Below, one piece after another: positions 9,697 to 19,044 of a stretch of 64,000 nt of DNA. Position numbers and translations under genes: made by a program. The notes under the pieces were generated by a model. It did not search any database. It saw only the letters and a program-made list of their open reading frames with translations, and was not told the DNA's origin. The stretch's first letter is position 1; each line of letters starts with the position of its first letter. The stretch is from Acidimicrobiia bacterium (GTDB taxonomy: Bacteria > Actinomycetota > Acidimicrobiia > ATN3 > PSLF01): the NCBI GenBank assembly GCA_040289475.1, contig PSLF01000001.1, forward strand, positions 1 to 64,000, in the 5' to 3' direction.

Positions 9697-10047
9697 GTGA
9701 CAGGTGCTCTCACCTCGGGACGCGAAGGCGGGTCAGCAGAGCAGACCGAGGACCAAAACATTGATCGAGATAGCAATAGTGGCTCGGAAGCGGGCGAGGG
9801 CGGTGTTTCTAAGCACAATGATTTGGATCGTCCCAAGCTCACTCGAGCCGAGGCTGGCCGATTGGGAGGACTCAAGACTCGAGAGCGCTATGGCTCACAA
9901 CACTACAAGGCCATCGGGCGGCAGGGTGGCGCCAAGGGTGGGGCTGTCACTAAAGAAAAGTACGGATCTGACCACTACAAACGCATAGGTTCGTTAAGAG
10001 GAAAACGTAAGAAATCAAAAACTCAAAGCGAGGGGCTCGAGGAGTAG
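9697..10047 (+). CDS. KGG/YciG-type stress protein
   Basis: A small hydrophilic protein of 116 residues from the GTG at 9697, which follows AAGAAGG; the frame is open to an ATG at 9649 (132 residues) without a good ribosome binding site. The C-terminal half holds two copies of a KGG-like unit: RLGGLKTRERYGSQHYKAIG and KGGAVTKEKYGSDHYKRIG. This matches the small stress-induced family that includes YciG and con-10. The N-terminal half is acidic, Ser/Gly/Asp-rich and probably disordered; the tail is very basic (RGKRKKSKT). The family's biochemical role is not well defined. Starvation or desiccation response is a family-level inference. Confidence 0.75.
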   Translation: MTGALTSGREGGSAEQTEDQNIDRDSNSGSEAGEGGVSKHNDLDRPKLTRAEAGRLGGLKTRERYGSQHYKAIGRQGGAKGGAVTKEKYGSDHYKRIGSLRGKRKKSKTQSEGLEE

Positions 10048-10060
10048 CGTGTCCGGATGC

Positions 10061-10417
10061 CTAAGCTTCTTCGCCGTCCCAGAGGTACACGAGAGCGTTA
10101 GTGCATCGGCTCATCGACACCATATCCATACCTGTACATCGTAAAGATCCAGCAACTGCCGACCCATGCTCCAATGCTTGTGCTATTGCGGACTCCAAAC
10201 GTTCCCAGTCGAATCCTTGGGAGGTGCAGCTCGGGTTCAAGCACTCGATATCTACCCGTCTCGTAGGAGGCCAGTCAATCCGAACCCACTCCGAGTCATA
10301 ATCTTGTTGCGAAACGATCACTTGCCCGCTTACGAAACCTACGGGGCGATCGATGACGTTATCTTCTGCGGAGTAGCCGCTTTCTTCGGAATGACGTTTC
10401 CGCTTGCGTGAATCCAT
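10061..10417 (-). CDS. Hypothetical protein with two Cys pairs
   Basis: A 118-residue protein I do not recognise. It starts with a basic stretch (MDSRKRKRHSEE), then a predicted mixed alpha/beta region. ECLNPSC and LRCTGMDMVSMSRC contain four cysteines that could form a metal or disulfide site. The gene is convergent with the KGG gene, ending 13 bases from it, and lies downstream of the large secreted enzyme on the same strand. An overlapping plus-strand frame exists, but this one is longer and has the more protein-like composition. The start ATG at 10417 has no good ribosome binding site. The 233 bases between it and the large gene hold no feature I could identify. Confidence 0.5.
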   Translation of the reverse strand: MDSRKRKRHSEESGYSAEDNVIDRPVGFVSGQVIVSQQDYDSEWVRIDWPPTRRVDIECLNPSCTSQGFDWERLESAIAQALEHGSAVAGSLRCTGMDMVSMSRCTNALVYLWDGEEA

Positions 10418-10650
10418 GCTTCGACCCAGTATCCCCTGTACCTACACGAGCACAACGCATGCCCGCGCTTCGTTCAGCTAAAAACCACGAATCGATAGCC
10501 CAGTAGGAGAAAACACGGCTGTACATGTCGAGGCAGGAACCACCGCCTCTTGGGGCATCCCCGGCACCGGGCGGACGCGGATCACAACGAGAGGCCACGA
10601 TGCTAGCCGTATGCTTCTTTGGATCTCCCTGACGCACCGGCTCAGTGTCG

Positions 10651-13600
10651 TCAGCCCTGTTTCGCCGCATTAGCGGCATGCATAACAAGGTAACCCAAAT
10701 TGTCCTTCGTGTACATAGCACGTTCCACGACAACGGGCCTTGATGCCGAGACTACGACGGATACGTCTACTTCAGGTACGAGAGCGTTCAAATAGACCGT
10801 GAGTCGAGATCCGGGTCCCACCACAAACGAGTTCGTGCCATATTCACCCGCCTCAGTCCTCAGTGACAGTTGCACCCGAGCTTCAGCGGATCCTGGGTTC
10901 TGAACGAGCACGAACTCATGGAGTCCGTGTGCAGTGCTCCCCTCTGCCAAGAGCCATGAATTCGCAGGCGCGGAGGATCCCTGGGAAGCATGACCGGATC
11001 TAGAGAGTCCGGCGGGCGACCGGTCGGGAGAATAGTACATAGACCTCTCGGCAAGAATCGGTTTGGATGCCCTCACATAGATGGCTGAATCCGATCGTCC
11101 AATGTCCCATCCCATTGAAATCGACTGCCGAGAATGAGGGGGCATGGTAATCCCTGGGCGAACCCGAGGTCCTGCTTGCGTCATGTACACAACGTCCACG
11201 GCAACGGAAGAATCGCTGGGGTTTTGAAGTAGCAACCACGTGTCGAATCCCCAATCAGAACTACCCTCGGCAAAATACCACGTGTGGGAAGGTGCCACCA
11301 GCCCCATAGAGGCGGATCCCCCGGCGGATGCGGGATATGGTCCGCCCCAATACATTGCTCGCTCTGCGACGATCGGGGCACTTGCGCTAATCTCTGTGGC
11401 AAGGTCGGCCGCAGGAAGTACATCGGCTACTCTAATGGTGGCTCTCCGCCCCTGCTCTATATTGAGGGTGCGCTGGGCTGTCCGGCCGTCCTGAGCCACA
11501 AAATTGAGCGTCACCGTCGCGCTAGAGGATGTCGGGTTCTGAAGCAAGACCCACTCGTCGAATCCCCAATTTGTAGAACCTTCGGGTAGATACCACCTCT
11601 TCGAAGGCCTCCTGGTGGCTACCACCGCGTGGCCCTCTCTCCATGCACCATCAGCTCCCCGCCAGTACATAGACCGCTCGACAACAATGTCTTGGTCCGA
11701 GCTTAGATGAGCGGCGACTTCTGCTCGCGGCAAATCGGCCGCCACTACGATCGTACGGCGAGATTTAGGGGGAACAACGAGAGGAGACCTAGAAATTGGT
11801 CCCTCAGGAGTCATGTAGGTAAGTGCAACGTTTGCTGCCACGAGACCAGGGTTATGGATCAGGATATAGGTTTCGAATCCGTAGCCGGTCGCGCCCTCCG
11901 CCAGGTACCAGTCTCTGCCAGGCCTAGCAGAGTTAGTGTCCACTGAAAGGTCTGCGCAGAAGGGCTCCTGGAGAAGATAAGGAGCGGGTCGATTAGGTAT
12001 GACACAAGCAGTTCCCTTTGAATCTGCTACAGCTGCAGTGCCGGAGATACCGTCCCAGACGTAAGAGACGGGCGGCGAAGCCGCGCTCGAATAAAACCAA
12101 TTGCCAGCGTGGCCGGCTGACAAAGAAACCGGCGACGGCAGCCCCGTAACCAAGATCTGAGAGGATTCACCCAAAGAGGGAGCGAAAGTGTCGGGGGTTA
12201 TTTGCAATGAAGATGTCGAGCGAGGACGGGCGAGAACAGTCAGCGACGCGGAGGCGAGGGTCGGTTTTTCGACGTTCAGAGTTGGGGGGTCCGTAGCTTG
12301 CACTACTGCAACTGGAACTGTACCGGTGGTCCAGTCGGCGAGGGTGTACAGGGGCACTCGCGCCCCTGGACGTGCCCAAGGAAGCGCCCCGATGATCCCC
12401 GAGGCTCGGTCCAAGGTAATGCCGGCATAGGACTGCGCGAACGCAAACAAAACTGCCCCTCGGGGGTAGTAACCCAAAACGCCTCGGGCCCTCGACTCAT
12501 AAACAGCCGCGAATCCAGTCTCGGCCGATCCATCGTAGGTGAAAGTCTCCCACCACCCGCCATCACCATTCTGCGACAAGAAGTCCTGATAAGTCAGGTA
12601 CCGAGATAGGTTGGATACGAATCCGTCGGTTGGAGCTGCCCCGAGGGCTAAAGCAGCCATATCACGCAGAGCGCTTTGTGATATCCATCCTGTGGTTTCT
12701 CCTCGCTCCATGTGCAACGACCCATACGGCCCCGTGCTGCGGGAGGCCACAGACCGAGCGTCGTAGAGCATCCTCTCGCGCAGTCCCTCTGAGAGAGGAA
12801 GATCTCCGCCGTACAAGAGGTTGTAGAGGAGCGTCCCAGCAGGATATATAGATCCGAAATTTCTCAAAGAAGCCGAAGCTGCGGACGCATCTAGCGAGAC
12901 GGCGAAGTGATCTCCGCGCCAGGCAGCGTTGTCCAGGGTATGGAGAACTCTGTGTTGTAAAGAGTCCATTCGTTCCCTGAACGACTGATCTGGATCGCCC
13001 ACAGCATAGCTGATCTCCTCAGCTGCACGGGCTGCAGCCGCAGATTTGAGGCCCAAATACACCTGGTTTGACGAGCGGAACAGCGTGAGATTTGCAGCGT
13101 CGATTGTGTTCGTCACGCCTTCTTCGGGCAGCCCGTCGCCGTCGCGATCCGATGCCTCGACAAAGCGCATCAGATCCTTGATCAGTGTCAGCCTCGCTGC
13201 AGCCGATGTAGAGTCCCCAGTGGCTTTCCAGTGGGCGTATTGCAGGAGCGTGTAATTGGTGTTCTCCTCGACAGGCATCGAGATGTACTCCTGCCCCCAC
13301 AGGCGCTGCGCGGAACCGATGTCATGTGGGATCACCTTGCCGGGGAGCGAGCCGCCGGTTGAGGCGTAGAGCGGCCATGTGTCCAGCATCTTGCCCACCA
13401 ACTGTGGCCAGAGAGCCAACAACAAAGCCGAGTCGTTGTAGGACACATCCACCGTCGATTGCAAACGACAACAGGGCCCTGCACCTTCGCCGACCGTAAA
13501 CAGATCTGACGGAAGCATCCCCGACCCAGACGACCTCGACAACCACCATGTGTTCGCTGCATAGGATCGGAATGCCAGGACTAGAAGCCTGTTTAAAGCA

Positions 13601-15348
13601 GCGTCCTCGCTCTGCATGGAAGGCCCTAGGCTGGCCGACTCGCTCCCCGAGATTAGCGAGTCGAAACGGGAAGCCTTGTCGAGCTGTGCCTGCTTCTGGC
13701 TCACTGAGACCTGGACAACTGACGTCAGGTCTGCGAAGTAGTCTTTATATCGGAAAGAGTATCCTGCCTCATCGCCCGAGGGGATTTTCGCGGATACCAC
13801 TTCATCAGACACATGAGACGCAAGCACTGCGGTGGTCTGCCAGCTTGTGCCTGGGGGAAGTATCGAGGGTTTCCACACAATGCCGGTGTGTCCTCTCTCT
13901 GCACGGCGAAACAAGCGCTTACCGGTATTTGCAATTCCTGAGCCCAGCGAAGCTGGAAGCCACTGCGATGAGGCGAAGCCGTCATTACCGGGGATGCCTG
14001 ACACCGCCACCTCGGTCAATGCTGGGCCTACAGAAACCAGGGCATACTCTACTCTTGTCGTTCTAGATCCCCCGAAAAAGCCATACCCCGGGGTGCTCGG
14101 CTCTCCCACGGCCTCCAGAGCAGACCACGACACGCCTACACTCCCGCTCACAGGAGTAATTTCGTACGGAGCACACGAGCCACAGTTCCCGGCGTCTTTT
14201 CGATCGAAAGTGACCGGCACAGCCAAAGTCACTTCAGGAGTCAGTGGTATAGCTGTGGTGTTCGTCAAGGTGAGGTCCAGATATGTGGAAGGAAGTAGGC
14301 TTGTCAGCTCGTCTTGGGGCCAGAACGGGGCTTTGATGTCCAAAGCCACTTCCAGACCGAGAGAGGGATCCTTTCCTAAAAATCTCACGCCCGTTGGGGT
14401 GTCGGTCTGCGTCACGGTGTCGAATAGCGGGTAGCGATCCGTTAGAGGCAACGCACGCTGGATACCGGCCGCTGACACGAGTATCACCAGCTCTCGTAAA
14501 TCCGCGGCGTCTATCCCCAAGGCGGAATACATAAAAGCGAGCCGCTGGGGAGCTGCTACTACGGTGTGGCGTGACCCGAACCTTGAGATCACTGCCTCTC
14601 GCACGTCTAGCTTTGAGAAATCAAGGGGCCTGGTAGGCAGAGAGTTTCCCGAGTAGTGGTGTCTGTAAGCGAGTCTTGACTCGTCCACGGGAATTATCTG
14701 CGTAGCTACGTCGGTGGCACCCTCTGGAGTAATGCGAATGTGGCTCACCGCAGCACTACCCCGAGTCGCAACGAAGTAAAAACGAACTGCTCGGCCACCA
14801 AGGCTAGCGCCCAGAATTGAAAGCTTGGCAACTCTTACGATCCCGTCGAGAGTTCCCGATGCACAAAGGTCCAAATTGAAAAGGGGATAGCCCAAAGGGC
14901 CATCGGGATCCGAGGCAAAATAAACCTTGAACGAACCCGCAGCCGGGCACAGAGAAGCACGCTCTGAAAAGTAGACCTCTATGTTGTAGCGACCGCTAGC
15001 AGACGGCGCCAAATTCCTAACCGAGTATCCGAAGGAAGGCCCCCTTCGGATGCTCGAGTACCGCTCCGGGTTTGGTCCAGGTATAAGCTCCTGTGGCAGT
15101 ACATCGAGCGTGGACCAGCCAGCAAGCTCTATCTCTATAGGACCCGTTGAGCTAGTCTCGGACACAGTTGAGAGACGGTCGAGAGCAATGGTGCCTGCAG
15201 TTCCGCTCGAGTTTTTCTCCGCCGATTTGGCTCGGTTACTCGAACCCTGAAACTGACTCGACGAAAACAACGGAATCGGGAGCGTAGCCACTGCAATTAA
15301 TAGGGCGAGGGCAGCCGTGATAAGCCGCAGTGCGTTTTTGACTCTCAC
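10651..15348 (-). CDS. Large secreted toroid enzyme with four C-terminal DUF5719-type repeats
   Basis: A 1565-residue exported protein. The N-terminus has a signal peptide (basic MRVKNALR, then a hydrophobic ITAALALLIAVATLPIPL core). Residues about 60-560 look like beta-rich carbohydrate-binding or galactose-binding-like modules. Residues about 570-1000 form a helical region with DVSYNDSALLLALWPQL, KVIPHDIG and MPVEENTNYTLLQYAHW, recalling GH116 and DUF4965/glutaminase-A type toroids. Residues 1145-1565 are four tandem repeats. I infer an extracellular glycan- or peptide-processing enzyme anchored or targeted by its repeats; the substrate is unknown. The start ATG 15348 overlaps the upstream gene's stop by four bases, so the two are translationally coupled. 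Confidence 0.7.
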   Translation of the reverse strand: MRVKNALRLITAALALLIAVATLPIPLFSSSQFQGSSNRAKSAEKNSSGTAGTIALDRLSTVSETSSTGPIEIELAGWSTLDVLPQELIPGPNPERYSSIRRGPSFGYSVRNLAPSASGRYNIEVYFSERASLCPAAGSFKVYFASDPDGPLGYPLFNLDLCASGTLDGIVRVAKLSILGASLGGRAVRFYFVATRGSAAVSHIRITPEGATDVATQIIPVDESRLAYRHHYSGNSLPTRPLDFSKLDVREAVISRFGSRHTVVAAPQRLAFMYSALGIDAADLRELVILVSAAGIQRALPLTDRYPLFDTVTQTDTPTGVRFLGKDPSLGLEVALDIKAPFWPQDELTSLLPSTYLDLTLTNTTAIPLTPEVTLAVPVTFDRKDAGNCGSCAPYEITPVSGSVGVSWSALEAVGEPSTPGYGFFGGSRTTRVEYALVSVGPALTEVAVSGIPGNDGFASSQWLPASLGSGIANTGKRLFRRAERGHTGIVWKPSILPPGTSWQTTAVLASHVSDEVVSAKIPSGDEAGYSFRYKDYFADLTSVVQVSVSQKQAQLDKASRFDSLISGSESASLGPSMQSEDAALNRLLVLAFRSYAANTWWLSRSSGSGMLPSDLFTVGEGAGPCCRLQSTVDVSYNDSALLLALWPQLVGKMLDTWPLYASTGGSLPGKVIPHDIGSAQRLWGQEYISMPVEENTNYTLLQYAHWKATGDSTSAAARLTLIKDLMRFVEASDRDGDGLPEEGVTNTIDAANLTLFRSSNQVYLGLKSAAAARAAEEISYAVGDPDQSFRERMDSLQHRVLHTLDNAAWRGDHFAVSLDASAASASLRNFGSIYPAGTLLYNLLYGGDLPLSEGLRERMLYDARSVASRSTGPYGSLHMERGETTGWISQSALRDMAALALGAAPTDGFVSNLSRYLTYQDFLSQNGDGGWWETFTYDGSAETGFAAVYESRARGVLGYYPRGAVLFAFAQSYAGITLDRASGIIGALPWARPGARVPLYTLADWTTGTVPVAVVQATDPPTLNVEKPTLASASLTVLARPRSTSSLQITPDTFAPSLGESSQILVTGLPSPVSLSAGHAGNWFYSSAASPPVSYVWDGISGTAAVADSKGTACVIPNRPAPYLLQEPFCADLSVDTNSARPGRDWYLAEGATGYGFETYILIHNPGLVAANVALTYMTPEGPISRSPLVVPPKSRRTIVVAADLPRAEVAAHLSSDQDIVVERSMYWRGADGAWREGHAVVATRRPSKRWYLPEGSTNWGFDEWVLLQNPTSSSATVTLNFVAQDGRTAQRTLNIEQGRRATIRVADVLPAADLATEISASAPIVAERAMYWGGPYPASAGGSASMGLVAPSHTWYFAEGSSDWGFDTWLLLQNPSDSSVAVDVVYMTQAGPRVRPGITMPPHSRQSISMGWDIGRSDSAIYVRASKPILAERSMYYSPDRSPAGLSRSGHASQGSSAPANSWLLAEGSTAHGLHEFVLVQNPGSAEARVQLSLRTEAGEYGTNSFVVGPGSRLTVYLNALVPEVDVSVVVSASRPVVVERAMYTKDNLGYLVMHAANAAKQG
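10654..11916 (-). repeat. Four tandem DUF5719-like protein repeats (105, 105, 108 and 103 residues)
   Basis: Within the large secreted protein, units begin at residues 1145, 1250, 1355 and 1463. Each opens with W-Y/L-x-x-EG-S/A-x-x-x-G-x-x-x-x-x-L/I-x-x-NP and closes with an I/V-V-x-ER-x-MY motif about 80 residues later. The unit matches the actinobacterial cell-surface repeat known as DUF5719. Divergence between the units indicates an old duplication. Confidence 0.8.
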
Positions 15349-15737
15349 TGCCTGTTCCTACGAGGCGCGTCTAGGACAAAAACAAGTTTTCCTTGGAAAA
15401 CTTGTTTCAGCCAGACCATGCCATCTTTGTCGGCCCACAGACTTCTATCGTTTTGGGACACTACAATCACTCCCGCAGGAGCGAGCTGAACACGCCACGC
15501 TTCCTGCGAGTCTTGCAAGCGGATTCCGCCACCTATATCTCGCTCTCTCGCCGACTGGCGAATCCTTTTCCCGAGAAGGCGACTAAGATCCTCCAAAATG
15601 TCGTCGAAAAACTCGGCCTCCTCGGCGTCTATCTGGTCGTGCCGACCAGCAGCTAGAAGCTGTCGGATCTGGCTCGACGAGTGAGGTGAGATCCGAAAAA
15701 CGTCACCGTCGGGTTTGTAGTAGACAGTTCGCGCCAA
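15345..15737 (-). CDS. Hypothetical protein, coupled to the large secreted enzyme
   Basis: A 130-residue soluble protein I do not recognise. The N-terminal part is helical and acidic (AEEAEFFDDILEDLSRLLG). The C-terminal part is beta-rich (WRVQLAPAGVIVVSQNDRSLWADKDGMVWLKQ). No signal peptide or membrane segment is visible. The start is TTG at 15737, three bases after the stop of the upstream GyrI-like gene, and its own stop overlaps the next start by four bases. Translation of the three genes is therefore probably coupled. Function unknown. Confidence 0.6.
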   Translation of the reverse strand: MARTVYYKPDGDVFRISPHSSSQIRQLLAAGRHDQIDAEEAEFFDDILEDLSRLLGKRIRQSARERDIGGGIRLQDSQEAWRVQLAPAGVIVVSQNDRSLWADKDGMVWLKQVFQGKLVFVLDAPRRNRQ

Positions 15738-15740
15738 TGA

Positions 15741-16226
15741 TCACTTCTTTTTCCCTGTCTTTTTAACCGGAACACACACGTCCACAATCTGCTTATCCGG
15801 ATGACGGACACCTAGGCTATTTCGGTGCAAGGTAAGTATCGGGCCCTCCGCCTGCTCATAACCACTATTTGGAATCCATTCGTCCGTCACTACCCGTATG
15901 GACTCCTCGATCTTGCGAAGATCCCCTTTGTGCCTCAATACAGCATACGTGCCTTCGGGAGTTTCCCCGATCTTGACACCCCGTGCCGTTTCTACTTCGC
16001 CATCCACTGGCCAGGCTGCTTCGTACTTGTATCCCCGATCACCGGGCCTTCCCTGGATTACTCCGATTCCGCCGCCGACAGAAGTCTTTGCCAACGCTCT
16101 TTTGGAGCCCAGCCAAGATATAAGCCTTGTCCAAGCCTCGGCGATACCTTCGGGATTCACGGACTTCGCTCTCACATATGCAACTTTGAAGGAGCCGATC
16201 CGTTCGATCTTTACCCTCGGAGCCAT
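15741..16226 (-). CDS. GyrI-like/AraC effector-binding domain protein
   Basis: A 161-residue stand-alone protein resembling the GyrI-like small-molecule-binding fold. It opens with a strand leading to SFKVAYVRAKSVNPEGIAEAWTRLISWL. The middle has GGGIGVIQGRPGD and YKYEAAWPVDGEVE, and the end has GETPEGTYAVLRHKGDLRKIEESIRVVTDEWIPNSGYEQAEGP. In the family this domain binds hydrophobic ligands or inhibits gyrase; which applies here cannot be told. There is no DNA-binding domain. The ATG at 16226 follows GAAAGGATG. It is probably the first gene of a unit with the two genes downstream. Confidence 0.75.
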   Translation of the reverse strand: MAPRVKIERIGSFKVAYVRAKSVNPEGIAEAWTRLISWLGSKRALAKTSVGGGIGVIQGRPGDRGYKYEAAWPVDGEVETARGVKIGETPEGTYAVLRHKGDLRKIEESIRVVTDEWIPNSGYEQAEGPILTLHRNSLGVRHPDKQIVDVCVPVKKTGKKK

Positions 16227-16290
16227 CCGAGCATCCTTTCATGCTGAGCTGGAGGGCCATGCCACAAATACATCGCCGTAGAAAAATCCG

Positions 16291-16839
16291 TTACTGCCTC
16301 TTCAAGACCATCCTGACGTTTTGAAAGTCGGACCACCTAGCCTCTATTTGGAACCTTTCGGATCGCAGTACGCCGACGATGCTACTGCGCTTGCGCTTTG
16401 GGGACAAGGGGCGCCACAGATGAAGGATAATCATTCCCCCAGGGGCTACAAGCCGGGAAGCTTGTCTCAGTACTATCTCTGCCTCCGGTATTTCTTCGAT
16501 TGAGTAGAAAAAGCAGATCGCATCGAAGCGCGATCGCTCCGAAATTGGCAGTTTTGTGGCATCGCCTACTACCACTCGAGCCGCTGGGACATCTTTGTGC
16601 AAAAGGCGCGCCGCTTCTTCTGAGTACTCGATGGCAACGACGGCTCCGTCGGGTCGAACCGCTTTCTCTAGGGCCTGGGTGTACAGCCCTCGCCCCGCTC
16701 CGAGCTCGAGAACTCGCATACCTCGGCGAACACCTGCCCACCGCACATCTCGCTCGGGAAGGTCGAAACCGAGAACGCGCCGTATGGTTCTGTTACCAAC
16801 AATAAGAGCGGAGAGTCTTCCGGCAGGAGTGAGAGGCAC
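16291..16839 (-). CDS. Class I SAM-dependent methyltransferase
   Basis: A 182-residue protein with the Rossmann-type methyltransferase motifs. Motif I is VLELGAGRGLYTQALE at about residue 44, an acidic ribose-binding residue sits in VVAIEYSEEAARLL, GDATKLPI follows at about residue 93, and a post-motif is RLVAPGGMIILHLWRPL. It belongs to the small UbiE/Methyltransf_11 type; the acceptor molecule is unknown. The start is GTG, overlapping by one base with the TAG stop of the kelch gene (TAGTG), so the two are probably one transcript. Confidence 0.85.
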   Translation of the reverse strand: MPLTPAGRLSALIVGNRTIRRVLGFDLPERDVRWAGVRRGMRVLELGAGRGLYTQALEKAVRPDGAVVAIEYSEEAARLLHKDVPAARVVVGDATKLPISERSRFDAICFFYSIEEIPEAEIVLRQASRLVAPGGMIILHLWRPLSPKRKRSSIVGVLRSERFQIEARWSDFQNVRMVLKRQ

Positions 16840-17906
16840 TATCCGTTTCCTAGCGGCATTTCATTCACAGTAAATGACTCAAGTGCTGCGGTTTCAGCCA
16901 GGCCCGGTTTATCGCCCCCTGCAATCGTGTAGAAATTTTTCTCTGTGCCGGCTGCTCCTATCCCGTGACGGGCGACGTTCATTGGCGGGAGGCTCATCCA
17001 TCTCCCAGCGCTTTCGTCGAAGCACTCCGCATCCGGATATGTTCGAGTCTCGTCCTCCCCCCCAGCGACACATGCAAACCGTCCGCCAACACCCGCACCA
17101 GCTACTCCTCCCCTCGGAGTGGGCTTAGGCGGTAAAGACTCCCACGAGTCTTCATCCGGATCGTACCTCTCTGCAGCCGCGGTTATAGGATGCCTTCCCC
17201 CTATGGCATATAAAAAGCTTGAGGTCGCGGCAACAGCGAGATGCTCCCTGGGTGTCGGCATATCCCTAAGGCGCCGCCAGCTGTTGCCATCAAAGACGTA
17301 CAGTCTCGAAGACGTTTTGCCAGAGACGTCTACTCCGCCAACAAAGTAAATCTTGCCATCGAGTGCTGCTGCTCCCCCAGCCCCAAGGGGTTCCGGAAGC
17401 GGAGCAGCGAGGCGCCATCTACCAGATTCCACATTGAAGGCGAACACTTTAGAGTCGGCAGTGAAAGCCATATCAGAGAACCCTCCGACCACGTAGACGG
17501 TTTTATCCAAAGCCGCTACCGCCGCATGATGTCGAGGTTCGGGAAGGTCTGGGAGGCGTCGCCAGGTAGAAGATGAAATGTCGAAGACCTCGAAGGTCGA
17601 CAAAACTCGACCGCCACCACCTGCTTTTGCGATCCCACCCGCCACATAGATCGATCCGTCGAGAAACACGGCGCCCACTTCGGTTCTGGCAGTTGGCGCA
17701 TCGGGCAGTCGCAGCCATTCCGCTGGTGTTGCTCCGTAGGCTCCGCCTTGCCCAGTAAATGTGCCGTCGCCACGTTGCCCACTTGGAGATCTGTCAAATG
17801 TCCCACAGGCCGCGAGCAAAAAAGCTACAGAAAAGACGAGGTAGCAGATTTTGGCGTTGCCTGCGATCGAGCCTTGCCATGGTTTTCTTGCGCCAAATGC
17901 AGCCAT
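16839..17906 (-). CDS. Kelch-repeat lipoprotein
   Basis: A 355-residue protein from the ATG at 17906, which follows CAGGAAT; the frame is open to 17960. A lipoprotein signal (hydrophobic CYLVFSVAFLLAAC, lipobox LLAAC) implies export and lipid anchoring. After a short linker there are about six kelch repeats, recognisable from units such as DGSIYVAGG, DKTVYVVGGFS, DGKIYFVGG and SSFLYAIGG, each followed by a Trp and PLP-type turn. They should fold into one beta-propeller, a binding platform for protein or sugar. The partner is unknown. It overlaps the methyltransferase gene by one base. Confidence 0.85.
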   Translation of the reverse strand: MAAFGARKPWQGSIAGNAKICYLVFSVAFLLAACGTFDRSPSGQRGDGTFTGQGGAYGATPAEWLRLPDAPTARTEVGAVFLDGSIYVAGGIAKAGGGGRVLSTFEVFDISSSTWRRLPDLPEPRHHAAVAALDKTVYVVGGFSDMAFTADSKVFAFNVESGRWRLAAPLPEPLGAGGAAALDGKIYFVGGVDVSGKTSSRLYVFDGNSWRRLRDMPTPREHLAVAATSSFLYAIGGRHPITAAAERYDPDEDSWESLPPKPTPRGGVAGAGVGGRFACVAGGEDETRTYPDAECFDESAGRWMSLPPMNVARHGIGAAGTEKNFYTIAGGDKPGLAETAALESFTVNEMPLGNG

Positions 17907-18009
17907 TGAGATTCCTGACGGGGCATACACAACTTGCCGCGACACCTCACAATTGATCAAAGCTCTTTCCTCCGAACCCCTTCAGTTAGGATTCCCTGTT
18001 TTCTCGCCC

Positions 18010-19044
18010 CTACAAATCCAGTGTTTCTCTGGACCCGCTTTCCACTTCTGGGTTTCGAGCAACCGTAGAATGAATGCTAACTTCTAAATCCTTCAAGTTA
18101 TCCTCTCCCTCTACTCGATCCTCTTCACCGTCAACAGCTCCAGATGAAAGGACATCTACGAGGTGCTGGGTCTTTTCCGAAAAAGCAACGAGCGATGCTC
18201 CGAGCAATGCGAGCATAATCCCGGAAATCCGCAATGTTCCTAAGATGACACCGGGCGCTAGTTTCTCACCGAACACTGCTACCCCCGACAAGAGTGGCAA
18301 CATGTCTGCACTCAGGCCCATAACGCCCCCTACGATAAGGGCGCGGCCATGTTCAAAGCCGACTTGTAAGAAGTAAGTCCCCAAAATACCGAAGAACAAC
18401 AGGCCCGCTGCTATCGACCATGTATGGGGCTGCGCCAGTAACGAGATGGACATCCGGTGGGGCCCATGGGCTATCTCGATGCCTATGGCTTTTGTCAACA
18501 CTTCCGCTCCGGTGAATGCCACGCCCGAGGCCAATCCCAACACTACTTCTGACCGCTCCGCGAGGCGCATTCCGACTAAAAACAAAGCGATACTCACCAC
18601 TGCCGAGGAAAGGAGAACGGTTTCGAGCCGTCCCCAGGCAATCTTGTCGAAAGCAACCATGTCCACGTCTGGCCTAGCTGTCGCCACGACCATCGAAGCG
18701 CCCGCCACAGCCATGATCACGCCAGTCCACTCGAGGCGGGAAAACCGCTCTTTGGCCACTAGCACTGAAAAAACCGCCAAAGTAGATAGGCCAGCCGTAT
18801 AAACAGGCTGAAGCAGAGCAAAGGGAGCGATGGAGAAGGCAACTAGCTCGCTCGCGTAACCGCATATCGTAATCGACGTTCCGGCCAGCCACCTCTTGGA
18901 GGTTAGATATCCCTTTATCCAATTGAAGCTCAGCCGCCTGAGTCCCTTCTGCTCTCTAGCGCCCTGCTTTTGCAGGACAAGTCCGAAATTGAAGAGGACA
19001 GAGGAGACCGCAGCGAGCACCACCCCTAGCGTCAACAAGAACAT
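18010..19044 (-). CDS. DMT-superfamily (EamA/NIPA-like) membrane transporter
   Basis: A 344-residue integral membrane protein with nine to ten hydrophobic helices between residues 1 and 285 and a hydrophilic, acidic C-terminal tail of about 60 residues. The duplicated arrangement and the segments FALLQPVYTAGLSTLAVFSVLVAKERFSRLEWTG (first half) and VMGLSADMLPLLSGVAVFGEKLAPG (second half) are typical of EamA-type drug/metabolite carriers and NIPA-like magnesium transporters. The substrate cannot be inferred. The ATG at 19044 is preceded by a weak ribosome binding site. It is separated by 103 bases from the kelch gene and may be transcribed on its own. Confidence 0.75.
   Translation of the reverse strand: MFLLTLGVVLAAVSSVLFNFGLVLQKQGAREQKGLRRLSFNWIKGYLTSKRWLAGTSITICGYASELVAFSIAPFALLQPVYTAGLSTLAVFSVLVAKERFSRLEWTGVIMAVAGASMVVATARPDVDMVAFDKIAWGRLETVLLSSAVVSIALFLVGMRLAERSEVVLGLASGVAFTGAEVLTKAIGIEIAHGPHRMSISLLAQPHTWSIAAGLLFFGILGTYFLQVGFEHGRALIVGGVMGLSADMLPLLSGVAVFGEKLAPGVILGTLRISGIMLALLGASLVAFSEKTQHLVDVLSSGAVDGEEDRVEGEDNLKDLEVSIHSTVARNPEVESGSRETLDL

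Noticed and set aside
10418-10650. Possible riboswitch on the minus strand between the large enzyme and the small hypothetical gene
   Set aside because: Some GC-rich short stems and a B12-box-like word are present, but the conserved cores of cobalamin and c-di-AMP (ydaO) riboswitches are missing.
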